A stretch of 64,000 nt of DNA from Streptantibioticus silvisoli (GCF_027947535.2 NZ_JAAGKO020000001.1:124001-188000), one strand, 5' to 3'. Shown: positions 34,725 through 43,555, counted from the stretch's first letter. Notes: generated by a model not told the origin, from the sequence alone. Made by a program: numbers and translations.

Positions 34725-34798
34725 GGCGGTTCTCCTTCAACTGGCCGCAGCGGCGGGCGCGTGCGGGTCCTGGGCGCCCGGGTGGACGAACGGGTCAT

Positions 34799-35761
34799 TC
34801 ACTTCATGACGGCGCGGATGGCTCCGGTCAGCTGCCGGGCGTCCGGCTGGAGGGCGCGGTCGAGTTCGAGGGCGAAGGGCAGCACGGCGCCGTCCGGCCG
34901 GGTGACGCGCCGGGGCGGGGCGGTCAGCCGCATCTCCTCGGCGGCGGTGGCCATCACCTCCGCCGCGAAGCCGCACGCCCGGTTGGAGTCGTCGATGACG
35001 ACGAGCCGGCCGGTGCGCTCCAGCGACCGGCTCAGCGTGGCCCAGTCGAAGGGGTGGACGGTACGGGCGTCCACGACCTCGACGGAGATCTCCGGGGCGA
35101 GCTCCTCGGCGACGGCGAGCGCGCCGTGCACCGGGGCGCCGAGGGCGACCACCGTCACGTCGTCGCCTTGCCGGGCGATCCGGGCGCGGCCGAGCGGGAC
35201 GGGTTCCAGGTCCCAGGTGACGTCCTGGCGCACCCCCATGGCGGCGGCCGGCGCGAAGACGATCACCGGGTCGTCGTCGCGGATGGCGGAGGCCAGCAGC
35301 CCGTAGGCGTCGCTGGGGGTGGCCGGGACGACGGTCTTGATGCCGACGTGCGCGAACAGGCTGTAGGGGTGGTCGGAGTGCTGGCCGGCCCAGCCCTCGC
35401 GCGATCCGGACCCGGGCACCAGGCAGGTCAGCGGCACGGAGGTCTGACCGCCGGTCATCAGCGACAACTTGTGGGCCTGGTTGGCGAGTTGTTCGAACGT
35501 CAGGAAGAGCAGCGAGGGGATCTGGAGTTCCACCACCGGGCGGCGGCCGGCCAGGGCTGCGCCGATGGCCATCGACACGAACGCCTGCTCCGACAGCGGG
35601 GTGTCGACCACCCGGTCGGTGCCGAACCGGGCCTGGAGGCCGAGGGTCGGTCCGGCGAGGCCGGCGCCCACGTCCTCGCCGAAGACGCACACCGACTCGT
35701 CGGCCGCCAGCGCGTCGCCGAGCGCCCGGTTGAGCGCCTTGGTGTAGGACAGCTTGCTCAC
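34799..35761 (-). CDS. Thiamine-diphosphate E1 beta subunit (2-oxoacid dehydrogenase type)
   Basis: 320 residues from GTG 35761, overlapping the E1 alpha stop (GTGA). Transketolase pyrimidine and C-terminal domains of E1 beta: ALGDALAADESVCVFGEDVG, VDTPLSEQAFVSMAIGAALA, FEQLANQAHKLSLMTGGQ, DARTVHPFDWATL. With the alpha subunit it would form an alpha2beta2 enzyme that decarboxylates a 2-oxo acid and holds the acyl anion equivalent on the cofactor. No lipoyl E2 or E3 gene is in the window, so the acceptor is not the usual lipoamide unless it is borrowed from elsewhere. Confidence 0.9.
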   Translation of the reverse strand: MSKLSYTKALNRALGDALAADESVCVFGEDVGAGLAGPTLGLQARFGTDRVVDTPLSEQAFVSMAIGAALAGRRPVVELQIPSLLFLTFEQLANQAHKLSLMTGGQTSVPLTCLVPGSGSREGWAGQHSDHPYSLFAHVGIKTVVPATPSDAYGLLASAIRDDDPVIVFAPAAAMGVRQDVTWDLEPVPLGRARIARQGDDVTVVALGAPVHGALAVAEELAPEISVEVVDARTVHPFDWATLSRSLERTGRLVVIDDSNRACGFAAEVMATAAEEMRLTAPPRRVTRPDGAVLPFALELDRALQPDARQLTGAIRAVMK

Positions 35762-36759
35762 AGCGTCACCCCCGCCCGGGGGCGCAGGCCGTCGGCGTAC
35801 AGGTAGTCGCAGGCGCCGGAGATGTCGGGGGCGGGGCTGGCGAGCGCGAACGTGCGGGCGTCGGCCAGCAGTTGGCCGATCCCGGCGTCGATGCGGTCGG
35901 CCTCGCCGGGGTCGAGTGCGGCGGCGGCGCGCGGGAGCGGGTCGCGCTCCCGCCAGCCGGCCACCTCCTCGGCGGTGCGGTAGCCGAGCTTGAGGCGGCG
36001 CTCCATCGTGTGGTGTCCCTCGAACCGGTAGGTGCGGCACTCCAGGAAGGACGGCCCGTCGCCCGCCCGGGCCCGTTCGACGGCGCCGGCGGCGGCCGCC
36101 AGCACCGCCTCGCAGTCCATGCCGTCCACGGTCTGCGCCGGGATGCCGAACGCCCGGGCCCGCTCGACCGCGCCGCCGGCCACCGCGCCGGCGGCCGGCA
36201 AGGTGGTGGCGTAGCCGTTGTTCTCGCAGACGAACAGCACCGGCAGCCGCCAGATGGCGGCGAGGTTGAAGGTCTCCAGCAGGACGCCCTGGTTGAGGGC
36301 GCCGTCGCCGAAGAAGGCGGTGACGACGGTGTCGCGGCCGGCGCGGGCCTCGGCCCAGGCGGCGCCGGCGGCGATCGGGGCGCCGGCGCCGACGATGCCG
36401 TTGGCGCCGAGGATGCCCAGCGAGAAGTCGGCGGCGTGCATCGAGCCGCCGCGGCCGCGGTTGAGTCCGGTGACCCGGCCGGCCAGTTCGGCCAGCATGC
36501 GGTGCGGTGACGCGCCCTTGGCCAGCACGTGCCCGTGCCCGCGGTGGGTGCTGGTGATCAGGTCGCCGTCGCGCAGTGCGGCGCACACTCCGACGGCGAC
36601 GGCCTCCTGCCCGATGTAGGGGTGGATGCCGCCGGCGATGACGCCCTCGCGTACCAGGTCCAGGGCCTGCTCCTCGAAGCCGCGCACCAGCCGCATGGCG
36701 CGGTAGCGGTCGGCCGGCTCCGCCAGCGGGAGGTGGTGGGGCGGTGCGGTCGGTGTCAT
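35758..36759 (-). CDS. Thiamine-diphosphate E1 alpha subunit (2-oxoacid dehydrogenase type)
   Basis: 333 residues from ATG 36759; this start gives the 4-nt ATGA overlap with the upstream oxygenase gene, whereas a GTG 12 nt earlier does not. Thiamine-diphosphate fold: YIGQEAVAVGVCAALRDGDL, STHRGHGHVLAKG, GRGGSMHAAD, and the cofactor motif FFGDGALNQG ending in CENNGYA. Family members act on pyruvate, branched 2-oxo acids or acetoin. Here 4-hydroxyphenylglyoxylate or 4-hydroxyphenylpyruvate, both made in the same pathway, are the obvious candidate substrates (inference). Confidence 0.9.
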   Translation of the reverse strand: MTPTAPPHHLPLAEPADRYRAMRLVRGFEEQALDLVREGVIAGGIHPYIGQEAVAVGVCAALRDGDLITSTHRGHGHVLAKGASPHRMLAELAGRVTGLNRGRGGSMHAADFSLGILGANGIVGAGAPIAAGAAWAEARAGRDTVVTAFFGDGALNQGVLLETFNLAAIWRLPVLFVCENNGYATTLPAAGAVAGGAVERARAFGIPAQTVDGMDCEAVLAAAAGAVERARAGDGPSFLECRTYRFEGHHTMERRLKLGYRTAEEVAGWRERDPLPRAAAALDPGEADRIDAGIGQLLADARTFALASPAPDISGACDYLYADGLRPRAGVTL

Positions 36760-37679
36760 CGGGATCGCCACACCACCGGGCAGAAGTCCGGGTCGGCGTA
36801 GTCGGGCTCCGCGGGGCGGCCGGCGGTGGCCTCGGTGCGGCGCACCAGGACGTCGTGGTTGTAGACCAGCGGGCTGCCGTCCGGGCGCAGGTGGGGGCGG
36901 TAGCGGTTGTCGCCGTCCTGGAGGTGGACGGAGACCGCGCGGCGCGGGCGGTCGGACCGGTTGGGGCCGCTGCCGTGGTAGGTGGCGCAGCTGTGGAAGC
37001 TGACGTGGCCGCGCGGGATGGTGACCGGGACCTTGCGGATGGTGTCGCCGTTGAAGTGGGCGGTCCGCTCCAGGATCTCCTCCAGCTCGGCGCGGTCGCG
37101 GCGGGCGAAGTGCCGGGTGGAGTCGTCGGTGCTGGTCTCCTTCCAGCGGTGGCTGCCGTCGATCATGGTGATGGTGCCCATCTCCTCCCCGCAGTCGTGG
37201 AAGGGGACGAACGCGGTCAGCATCCGCTCGGAGGTGCAGGTCTGCCAGTAGTGCCGGTCGATGTGCCAGGGCACCAGGTTGCTGGGCTCGGCCGGGTTCG
37301 GCGGCTTGTAGATCATGGTGGCCTGGAAGACCCGGATCTCCTCGGTGCCGGCCAGCGCGGCGGCGACCGCGCCGAGCAGCGGCTTGCGCAGGATGCGGCC
37401 GATCTCGTCGCTCTCGTAGTGCACGTAGTCGTTGTGCCGGTGGATCGGGCCGTCGGACGGCTGCCAGGAGGCGAGGTACGGCGGCCGGACGGGCAGCTGC
37501 CGGTCGCGGTGGCCGGCGTAGTACTGGTCGCTGGCCTGCGTGAGGGCGTCGAGTTCGGCGTCGTCGAACAGCCGGCGCGAGAGGTACCAGCCGTGTTCGG
37601 CGTAGAAGGCGACGTCCTCGGCGGTGGGCAGCAGGCGGGTCTCGGCGTCGGTGAGGGTCAGGTCGGCCGTGCTGGTCAC
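36756..37679 (-). CDS. Phytanoyl-CoA dioxygenase (PhyH) family Fe(II)/2-oxoglutarate oxygenase
   Basis: 307 residues from GTG 37679 with GAAAGGA upstream. Jelly-roll oxygenase with the iron triad WHIDRHYW (His-x-Asp) and FHSCATYHGSGPN (distal His), followed by Arg in RPRRAVSVHLQ for 2-oxoglutarate. PhyH enzymes hydroxylate or otherwise oxidise aliphatic C-H bonds, often on carrier-bound or free amino acids in natural-product pathways. 29 nt separate it from HmaS, and it overlaps E1 alpha by 4 nt. Confidence 0.87.
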   Translation of the reverse strand: MTSTADLTLTDAETRLLPTAEDVAFYAEHGWYLSRRLFDDAELDALTQASDQYYAGHRDRQLPVRPPYLASWQPSDGPIHRHNDYVHYESDEIGRILRKPLLGAVAAALAGTEEIRVFQATMIYKPPNPAEPSNLVPWHIDRHYWQTCTSERMLTAFVPFHDCGEEMGTITMIDGSHRWKETSTDDSTRHFARRDRAELEEILERTAHFNGDTIRKVPVTIPRGHVSFHSCATYHGSGPNRSDRPRRAVSVHLQDGDNRYRPHLRPDGSPLVYNHDVLVRRTEATAGRPAEPDYADPDFCPVVWRSR

Positions 37680-37708
37680 GGGGTGGATCCTTTCGGTGGG
37701 TGGCCCGG

Positions 37709-38722
37709 TCAGGTGGTGGCGACGGCCTGTTGGCGCTCGACGGCCTCGTACAGCGCCTTGATGTTCGCGGTGCCGAAGGTGGCGGCGCCGCGGCGTTCGA
37801 TCAGCTCGAAGAAGAAGGTGTGGCGCGAGTGGACCGAGCGGGTGAAGATCTGCAGCAGGTGCCCGCCGTGGTCCTGGTCGACCAGGACGTGCAGTTCGCG
37901 CAGGGCGGCCACCGGGATGCCGCTGTCGGCCGCGAGCCGTTCGGCCAGCGCGTCGTAGTAGGTGCCCGGGGTGGTCAGGAAGCCGACGCCGCGCTCGGAG
38001 CAGGTGCGGACGGTGCGGGCGATGTCGTCGGTGCGGAACGCCACGTGCTGGACGCCGACTCCCTGGTGGGCCTTGAGGAAGTCGTCGATCTGGCCGGGCG
38101 GGCGGCGGGTGTCGGGCTCCAGCAGGGTGAACGTGACGGTGCCGGAGGGGTTCTGGACCACGACGGAGTCCATGCCCTGGGCGCCGACCTCGATGTACTC
38201 GCTGAAGATCGGGCGGAACCCCAGGCCGTCCTCGCAGAAGCGGACCGCGTCGGCCATGGTGCCGGACGGGACGCAGATGGCGAGGTGGTCGATCGCGTCG
38301 AGCAGCCCGGCGCCGGCCGGGGCGGGGAAGGCGGCTTCGGCGGCCGGGTCGCCGTCCTGGACGAAGCGCAGCGCGACGTCGTCGAAGCCGGCGACCGTGC
38401 GGGTGCCGGCGTCCAGCAGCCGGGCGCCGTGGGCGAGCGCGCGGTCCAGGGTCGCGGCGGCGTCCGGGCAGGCCAGCGCGACGACCGCGACCCCGTCGCC
38501 GTGGCGGGCGACGTAGTCGGCGGCCCGGTGGGCGGGGTCGGTGCTGGAGGTCAGCCGCAGGCGGATGCCGCCCTGGACCGCGGGCACCGACCGGGTGCCG
38601 GCGGTGCCGTCGGTGTCCTCGACGGGGCCGGCGGTGAAGCCGAAGCCGTCGGCGAGGTCGGCGGCGGCGCGCTCGGCGTCCCCCACGTAGAACTCGACAT
38701 GGTCGATCCGTTGCACACTCAC
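37709..38722 (-). CDS. hmaS: 4-hydroxymandelate synthase (HPPD-fold, Fe(II))
   Basis: 337 residues from GTG 38722, overlapping the KS1 stop (GTGA). Two-domain vicinal-oxygen-chelate fold with iron ligands His146 (IDHLAIC), His226 (VQHVAF) and Glu306 (FFFELIERRGA). The segments EYIEVGAQGMDSVVVQNPSG and HTFFFELIERRGAATFG then TANIKALYEAVE resemble HmaS of glycopeptide producers more than 4-hydroxyphenylpyruvate dioxygenase, and two aryl-glycine pathway partners are in the same operon. It should convert 4-hydroxyphenylpyruvate and O2 to 4-hydroxymandelate and CO2. Confidence 0.88.
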   Translation of the reverse strand: MSVQRIDHVEFYVGDAERAAADLADGFGFTAGPVEDTDGTAGTRSVPAVQGGIRLRLTSSTDPAHRAADYVARHGDGVAVVALACPDAAATLDRALAHGARLLDAGTRTVAGFDDVALRFVQDGDPAAEAAFPAPAGAGLLDAIDHLAICVPSGTMADAVRFCEDGLGFRPIFSEYIEVGAQGMDSVVVQNPSGTVTFTLLEPDTRRPPGQIDDFLKAHQGVGVQHVAFRTDDIARTVRTCSERGVGFLTTPGTYYDALAERLAADSGIPVAALRELHVLVDQDHGGHLLQIFTRSVHSRHTFFFELIERRGAATFGTANIKALYEAVERQQAVATT

Positions 38723-39993
38723 GGTGTGTCCCCCTCCGGAACTCTCGGGGCGGCCGTGCCGGCCGGCCCGAACAGCAGGCTGATGTTGTGCCCGCCGAAG
38801 GCGAACGAGTTCGACAGCGCGGCGCGCACCCGGGTGTGGCGCGGGGCGGCGCGGACGTGGTCCAGCTCGCAGTCGGGGGCGGGCGCGTCGAGGTTGGCGG
38901 TCGGCGGCAGGACGCCGTGGGCGACGGACAGCACGGTGGCGACGGCCTCGACCGCCCCCGAGGCGCCGAGCAGGTGGCCGGTGTTGCCCTTGACGGAGCT
39001 GACCGCCGGGCCGGTGTCGCCGAAGACGGTGTGCAGCGCGGCGGTCTCGGCGCGGTCGCCGAGCTTGGTGCCGGTGCCGTGCGCGTTGACGTGGTCGATG
39101 TCGCCGGGGGCCAGGCCCGCGTCGTCGATCGCCCGGCGCACGCAGGCGGCGGCGCCCTCGCCGTCCGGGCGCGGGCTGGTGGGGTGGTGGGCGTCGGTCG
39201 TGGCGCCCCAGCCGATCAGGTCGGCGTACCCGGTGGCGCCGCGCGCGGCCGCGAAGTCGGTGCGTTCCAGCACCAGTACGGCGGCGCCCTCGCCGAGCAC
39301 GAAGCCGTTGCGGCGCTCGTCGAACGGGCGGCTGGCCTGCGCCGGGTCCTGCCAACCGGAGGCCAGCGCACGGGTGTTGGCGAAGGCGGAGGCGATGGTG
39401 GGGTGCAGTGAGGACTCCGAGCCGCCGCACACCACCACGTCGGCGTCGCCGGCCCGCAGCAGCCGCAGCCCTTCGGCGATCGACTGGGCCCCGGCGGCGC
39501 AGGCGGTGGAGACCGCCGAGCTGTACCCGCGGATGCCGTGCCGGATCGCGATGCGGGCCGAGGCCATGTTGGCGAGCATCCCCGGCAGCAGGTACGGGCT
39601 GACGCCGGGCCGGCCGCGCTCCAGGCGCCGGTGGGACTGCTCCTCGAAGGTCTGTAGCCCGGCGCCGCCGCTGGAGACCACGACCGCCACCCGGTAGGGG
39701 TCCACGTCCCGGCCGACGACGATCCCGCTGTCGGCGAGGGCGTCCTCGGCGGCGGCCAGCGCCATCAGCACGAAGCGGTCGACGCAGCGGCCCTCCTTGG
39801 GCGGCAGCACCTCCAGCGGGTCGACGGCCGGCGCGATCCCGGCCGACTCCAGCCAGCCGGCGGCCGGGTGGCCGTCGGGCGGCCGCACCAGGCCGGAGCG
39901 GCCGGTCAGCAGGGCGTCGAAGAACTCGGCGGGCTTGCGGCCGACCGGGGTGACCACGCCCAGGCCGGTGACGGTGGCACCGGGCCGGTTCAC
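38719..39993 (-). CDS. Ketosynthase KS1 (FabF-like), intact active site
   Basis: 424 residues from GTG 39993, overlapping the AMP-ligase stop. Thiolase fold of the FabF/type II KS family with Cys165 (VSTACAAGAQ), His305 (NAHGTGT), Lys335 and His340 (SVKGNTGHLLGAS). It should catalyse decarboxylative Claisen condensation between an acyl group on its Cys and a malonyl-type carrier protein. No acyltransferase, ketoreductase or dehydratase is encoded nearby, so reduction would need the host fatty-acid enzymes or does not occur. Confidence 0.9.
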   Translation of the reverse strand: MNRPGATVTGLGVVTPVGRKPAEFFDALLTGRSGLVRPPDGHPAAGWLESAGIAPAVDPLEVLPPKEGRCVDRFVLMALAAAEDALADSGIVVGRDVDPYRVAVVVSSGGAGLQTFEEQSHRRLERGRPGVSPYLLPGMLANMASARIAIRHGIRGYSSAVSTACAAGAQSIAEGLRLLRAGDADVVVCGGSESSLHPTIASAFANTRALASGWQDPAQASRPFDERRNGFVLGEGAAVLVLERTDFAAARGATGYADLIGWGATTDAHHPTSPRPDGEGAAACVRRAIDDAGLAPGDIDHVNAHGTGTKLGDRAETAALHTVFGDTGPAVSSVKGNTGHLLGASGAVEAVATVLSVAHGVLPPTANLDAPAPDCELDHVRAAPRHTRVRAALSNSFAFGGHNISLLFGPAGTAAPRVPEGDTP

Positions 39994-41609
39994 CGGGCGC
40001 CGCCCTGGGCGGAGTGCCGGTCGCGCAGCAGGACCTTGCGGACCTTGCCGGTCGGGCCGAGCGGGATGCGCCCGTCGGCGGCGGTCGTCACCTCGCGCAG
40101 GGTGGCGGCCACCTCGGGCGGCAGGGCGGCGGCGACCTCCTTGGCCCAGTCGCGGCCCGGGTCGGCGCCGTCGCGCGGCTGGACCAGGACGTCGGTGACG
40201 ACCCGGCCGTCCTCGCGCAGCGCGACGAAGGTGCAGTCGAGGATGTCGGGGCACGCGGCGAGGACCGCCTCCTCCGACACCGCGGTGTACAGCCGCCGGC
40301 CGCCGCCGAGGTCGACCGCGTCGACCGCGCGGTCCAGGTGGTAGTAGTAGCCCTCCTCGTCGCGGTACACCAGGTCGCCGGTCAGGAAGTAGCCGCGTAC
40401 CCGGGTGCGGTAGGTGGTGACGGAGTCGTTCCAGTAGCCGAGGGCGAGGGTGGGCGAGCGGGTGCCGAGTTCGCCGACCTGTCCGGCGGGCAGTTCCTCC
40501 CCGTCCGGGCCGAGCACCGCGCAGTCGACGAAGGCGTGCGGGCGGCCGACGCAGCGGCCGTAGCGCTCGGTGTCGGGGGTGTGGGTGATGAAAAAGTGCG
40601 AGTGCCCCATCTCGGTGGAGCCCAGGCCGTCGACGAACACCGACCCGGGCAGCGTGACGCGGCCCTGCCGGGTGACGGACTGCCGGGACCCGGCGGCGAT
40701 CAGCCGGCGGATGTGCGCCTCGTGGGCGCAGTCGCCGGTGTTCCACCACAGCGCGACGCTGCCGGTGCGCCGGGCGCCGAGGTCGTGGCGGGCCAGGTCG
40801 GCCCAGGTGGTGGCGAACCCGATGACGCCGCGCGGCTGCCAGCTCTCGATCGCCTCCAGGACCGCGTCGCCGGTCTGGCTCGACAGCAGGGAGATCTCGG
40901 CGTGGGTGCTCAGCGCCAGGTTGACCGCGATCAAGGTGGCGGCGTGCGGGGCGGGCAGCACGCTGAGCATCCGCTCCGAGCCCTGCGGACGCGGCAGCGA
41001 CAGGCGGTGCCGGACGGCCGCGTACAGGCTCGCGTGCGAGTGGACGACCGCCTTGGGCAGGCCGGTCGTACCGGAGGAGTGGGTGATGGCGACCGGGTCG
41101 TCCGCCCAGTGGCGGTACGGCTCGGGGGCGTCGGCCGGGTCGTGCGTGGCCGGCGCGGACAGGTCGGGCAGCAGCGGGGCGCCGGTGTCGCGGCCGGTCA
41201 GCAGGGCGTGCCGCTCGGTGTCGGCCAGCACGGCGGCAGCCCGCAGCCGGCCGATGTAGATGACGGCCTTGTCCGGGTCGAGGCGCGGGTTGACCAGGGC
41301 GGGGATGGCGCCGAGCCGGGCGAGGGCGAGGAAGCTCAGGACGTGGTCGGCCGCGGTGCCCGCCCACACCGCCACCGGGTCGCGGGGCCGGATGCCCTCG
41401 GCGTGCAGCGCGGCGGCCCGGGCGCGCACGGCGCGGTCGAGTTGGCGCACCGTGAGGGCCTCGCCCGCGCGGTGGGTGTCGATGGCGCTGTCGAAGGTGA
41501 TCAGCGGGACGTCGAGGCCGGTGTCCAGGGCCATCAGGGTGGTCAGCACGTTGCCCGCGCCCACGGCTGGATCGCTGGCGAGCTGTGCGCGGATCGTCTT
41601 GGCGCTCAC
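39990..41609 (-). CDS. AMP-forming acyl/aminoacyl ligase (second of three)
   Basis: 539 residues from GTG 41609. Adenylate-forming fold: P-loop ITHSSGTTGLPKAVVHSH, GLGSTEMGHSHFF, YFLTGDLVYRDEEGYYY and catalytic Lys in GPTGKVRKVLL near the C-terminus. It is embedded between the KS-N-like gene and KS1 with 4-nt overlaps on both sides. It should activate a carboxylic acid as adenylate and load CoA or one of the two carrier proteins. Candidate acids are 4-hydroxyphenylglycine, 4-hydroxybenzoate or a fatty acid; sequence alone does not decide. Confidence 0.88.
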   Translation of the reverse strand: MSAKTIRAQLASDPAVGAGNVLTTLMALDTGLDVPLITFDSAIDTHRAGEALTVRQLDRAVRARAAALHAEGIRPRDPVAVWAGTAADHVLSFLALARLGAIPALVNPRLDPDKAVIYIGRLRAAAVLADTERHALLTGRDTGAPLLPDLSAPATHDPADAPEPYRHWADDPVAITHSSGTTGLPKAVVHSHASLYAAVRHRLSLPRPQGSERMLSVLPAPHAATLIAVNLALSTHAEISLLSSQTGDAVLEAIESWQPRGVIGFATTWADLARHDLGARRTGSVALWWNTGDCAHEAHIRRLIAAGSRQSVTRQGRVTLPGSVFVDGLGSTEMGHSHFFITHTPDTERYGRCVGRPHAFVDCAVLGPDGEELPAGQVGELGTRSPTLALGYWNDSVTTYRTRVRGYFLTGDLVYRDEEGYYYHLDRAVDAVDLGGGRRLYTAVSEEAVLAACPDILDCTFVALREDGRVVTDVLVQPRDGADPGRDWAKEVAAALPPEVAATLREVTTAADGRIPLGPTGKVRKVLLRDRHSAQGGAR

Positions 41610-42184
41610 GGGTGCGGGTTTCCCTTCGGCGGCGCTGTCAGGCGCGGTGGTACGGGGTGCGGTGCCGGTGCGAGCAGCCGGGCGCGGGCCTCGCCCGGGG
41701 TGCCGGCGGCGGCGTCGGCGGCGATGACGAGTACCTCGGTGGCGTCGCCGTCCAGCAGCAGGAGTTCGGCGGCGGCCAGGGCGGCGGGCAGGGCGTCGGC
41801 GTCGGCGGTCCTGACGCAGCTGACCGGTCCGCGCAGCCCCCAGCGGGCGGCGACGTGGCCGGCCACGGCGTTGGGGTTGGACTGGAAGAACAGCAGCGGC
41901 TGGACCCGGCTGCCGTCGGCGACGGCCCGGCCGACGGCGTCGGCGGTCGCGGTGTCGCCGTCGGCGCTGGCCAGCACGATCGCGGTGCGTTCCAGCCGCC
42001 GCGGGTCGGCGGTCTCCGGTGTCCCGTGGGCGGCGCGCAGGCAGCGGTCGGCCACCGCGGCGACGAGCGGGTTGAACGGCGAGACGATGAACCCGGGGAT
42101 GCGCGGCGGCTGTTGGTCGTCCGGTTCGGGCCAGCGCGCCTCGGCCAGGGTCACCGGCCCGGTGGGCGGCGCGGCGGCGCTCAC
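41606..42184 (-). CDS. Stand-alone beta-ketoacyl-synthase-like N-terminal domain protein
   Basis: 192 residues from GTG 42184, overlapping the KS2 stop (GTGA). The stretch ERTAIVLASADGDTATADAV and the FFQSNPNAVAGHVAARWGLR segment resemble the N-terminal half of KS/chain-length-factor-like proteins (Ketoacyl-synt_2 type in aryl-polyene clusters), but the C-terminal half with the His residues is absent. The nucleophile region reads GPVSCVRTADAD and is not canonical. It may be a structural partner of KS1 or KS2. Confidence 0.6.
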   Translation of the reverse strand: MSAAAPPTGPVTLAEARWPEPDDQQPPRIPGFIVSPFNPLVAAVADRCLRAAHGTPETADPRRLERTAIVLASADGDTATADAVGRAVADGSRVQPLLFFQSNPNAVAGHVAARWGLRGPVSCVRTADADALPAALAAAELLLLDGDATEVLVIAADAAAGTPGEARARLLAPAPHPVPPRLTAPPKGNPHP

Positions 42185-43296
42185 GCGGCGGCCTCCACCA
42201 GCAGGGCGGTGTTGGCGCCGCCGAAGGCGGAGTTGAGGCTGAGCGCGTACCGCGGCCGGGCCTCGCGGGGGGCGTGCAGGACCAGGTCGAGCCGGCAGTC
42301 GTCGGCGCTGCCGAGGTATCCGGCGTTGACCGGCAGCAGGCCGGCCCGCAGGGACTCGACGGTGACGGCGAACTCCAGCAGGGCGGACGCCTCCAGGGCG
42401 TGGCCGTGCACGGACTTGGTGGAGCTGACCGGCGGCCCGTCGCCGGGGCCGAACACCGCGTGCAGCGCCCGGGTCTCGGCGGCGTCGGCGAGCACGGAGC
42501 CGGTGCCGTTGGCGTTGACGTAGCCGACGTCGCCGGGCGCCACCCCGGCCCGGGCCAGCGCCGCGGTGACGGCGCGGGCGAGCCCGGCGCCGTCGGGGGC
42601 GGGACGGCAGACGTGGTGGGCGTCGCCGGTGCGTCCCCAGCCGGCCAGCGCGGCCAGCGGCCGCACCCCGCGCGAGTGGGCGGACCCCGCGGTCTCCAGG
42701 ACGACGGCGACCACGGCGTCGCCGAGGAGCGGTCCGCGCCGGTCGCGGCTGAACGGGCGCACCTCGCCGTCGCGCGAGAGCGCGCTCGCGGCGTCGAAGA
42801 GCGCGTACGTGTCGGGTTCGACCAGGTAGCCGGCCGCGACGACGGCCGTCTGCGCGCGGCCGGCGGTCAGCAGGACGGCGGCGTCGGCCAGGGCGCCGCT
42901 GGAGGCGGTGCAGGCGCCGACGGCGGTGCTGGTGACGGCGGGCAGGCCGACGGTGTCGCGCACGGCCGCGCCGACCTCGGCGACGGTCGCGGCGGTGCGC
43001 GTGTCGCTGTGCAGGGCGAGCAGCAGCGGGGCGCGGCCGGCCTGTTCGCGGTCGAGCCCGGCGCCGGCCGCGGCCTCGCCGACGACCCGGGTCAGCTCGG
43101 CGGCCAGCCGGGGGGCGCCGGGCAGGTGCGCGGCGTGCCGGACCCGGCGGCCGGCCACGTCGAACCGGGTGACCGGCGCGAACGCCGGCTTGCCGGCCCA
43201 GGCGGCCTCGACGAGCGGCCCGGTGCCGTCGCCGAGGGCGGACAGCACGGCGAGGCCGGTGACGACGACCTGCCGTGCCGGATCGCCGCCCGGCAT
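42181..43296 (-). CDS. Ketosynthase KS2 with His-to-Asn change in the active site
   Basis: 371 residues, ATG 43296, one nt after the stop of the second carrier-protein gene. Thiolase fold with Cys129 (AVGACTASSG), Lys294 and His299 (STKSVHGHALEAS), but the first His of the usual NAHGT motif is Asn263 (YVNANGTGS). FabF-type enzymes need both His for malonyl decarboxylation; the change suggests a non-elongating acyl transferase, a chain-length-factor-like subunit or a condensing enzyme with another donor. It is shorter than KS1. Confidence 0.82.
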   Translation of the reverse strand: MPGGDPARQVVVTGLAVLSALGDGTGPLVEAAWAGKPAFAPVTRFDVAGRRVRHAAHLPGAPRLAAELTRVVGEAAAGAGLDREQAGRAPLLLALHSDTRTAATVAEVGAAVRDTVGLPAVTSTAVGACTASSGALADAAVLLTAGRAQTAVVAAGYLVEPDTYALFDAASALSRDGEVRPFSRDRRGPLLGDAVVAVVLETAGSAHSRGVRPLAALAGWGRTGDAHHVCRPAPDGAGLARAVTAALARAGVAPGDVGYVNANGTGSVLADAAETRALHAVFGPGDGPPVSSTKSVHGHALEASALLEFAVTVESLRAGLLPVNAGYLGSADDCRLDLVLHAPREARPRYALSLNSAFGGANTALLVEAAA

Positions 43297-43297
43297 C

Positions 43298-43555
43298 TCA
43301 GCGTCCTTCCGCGGGGGCGGCCGCCGCGGGCAGCAGGGCGCCGAGCACCCGCACCGCGTCGTCCACGGTCCACACCGCGTCGAGGGCGTCCTCGGGCAGT
43401 TCGACCGTGATGCCGTAGCGCTGTTCGACCTCGGTGACCAGCCAGGTCAGCTCCAGCGACCCGATCTCCTCGTCCACGGCGGACGGATCGCGGTCGCCGA
43501 AGGCGGCGAGCATGCCGATGACCGCGGCGCGGTCGAACGGTGGGAGCAGGCTCAC
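43298..43555 (-). CDS. Acyl carrier protein 2
   Basis: 85 residues from GTG 43555 (GTGA overlap with carrier protein 1). Four-helix carrier pattern with the phosphopantetheine Ser in EEIGSLELTWLVTEVEQRYG and a C-terminal helix WTVDDAVRVLGAL. The Ser is preceded by Gly instead of Asp. It should shuttle acyl or aminoacyl thioesters for the adjacent ketosynthases and ligases. Confidence 0.85.
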   Translation of the reverse strand: MSLLPPFDRAAVIGMLAAFGDRDPSAVDEEIGSLELTWLVTEVEQRYGITVELPEDALDAVWTVDDAVRVLGALLPAAAAPAEGR

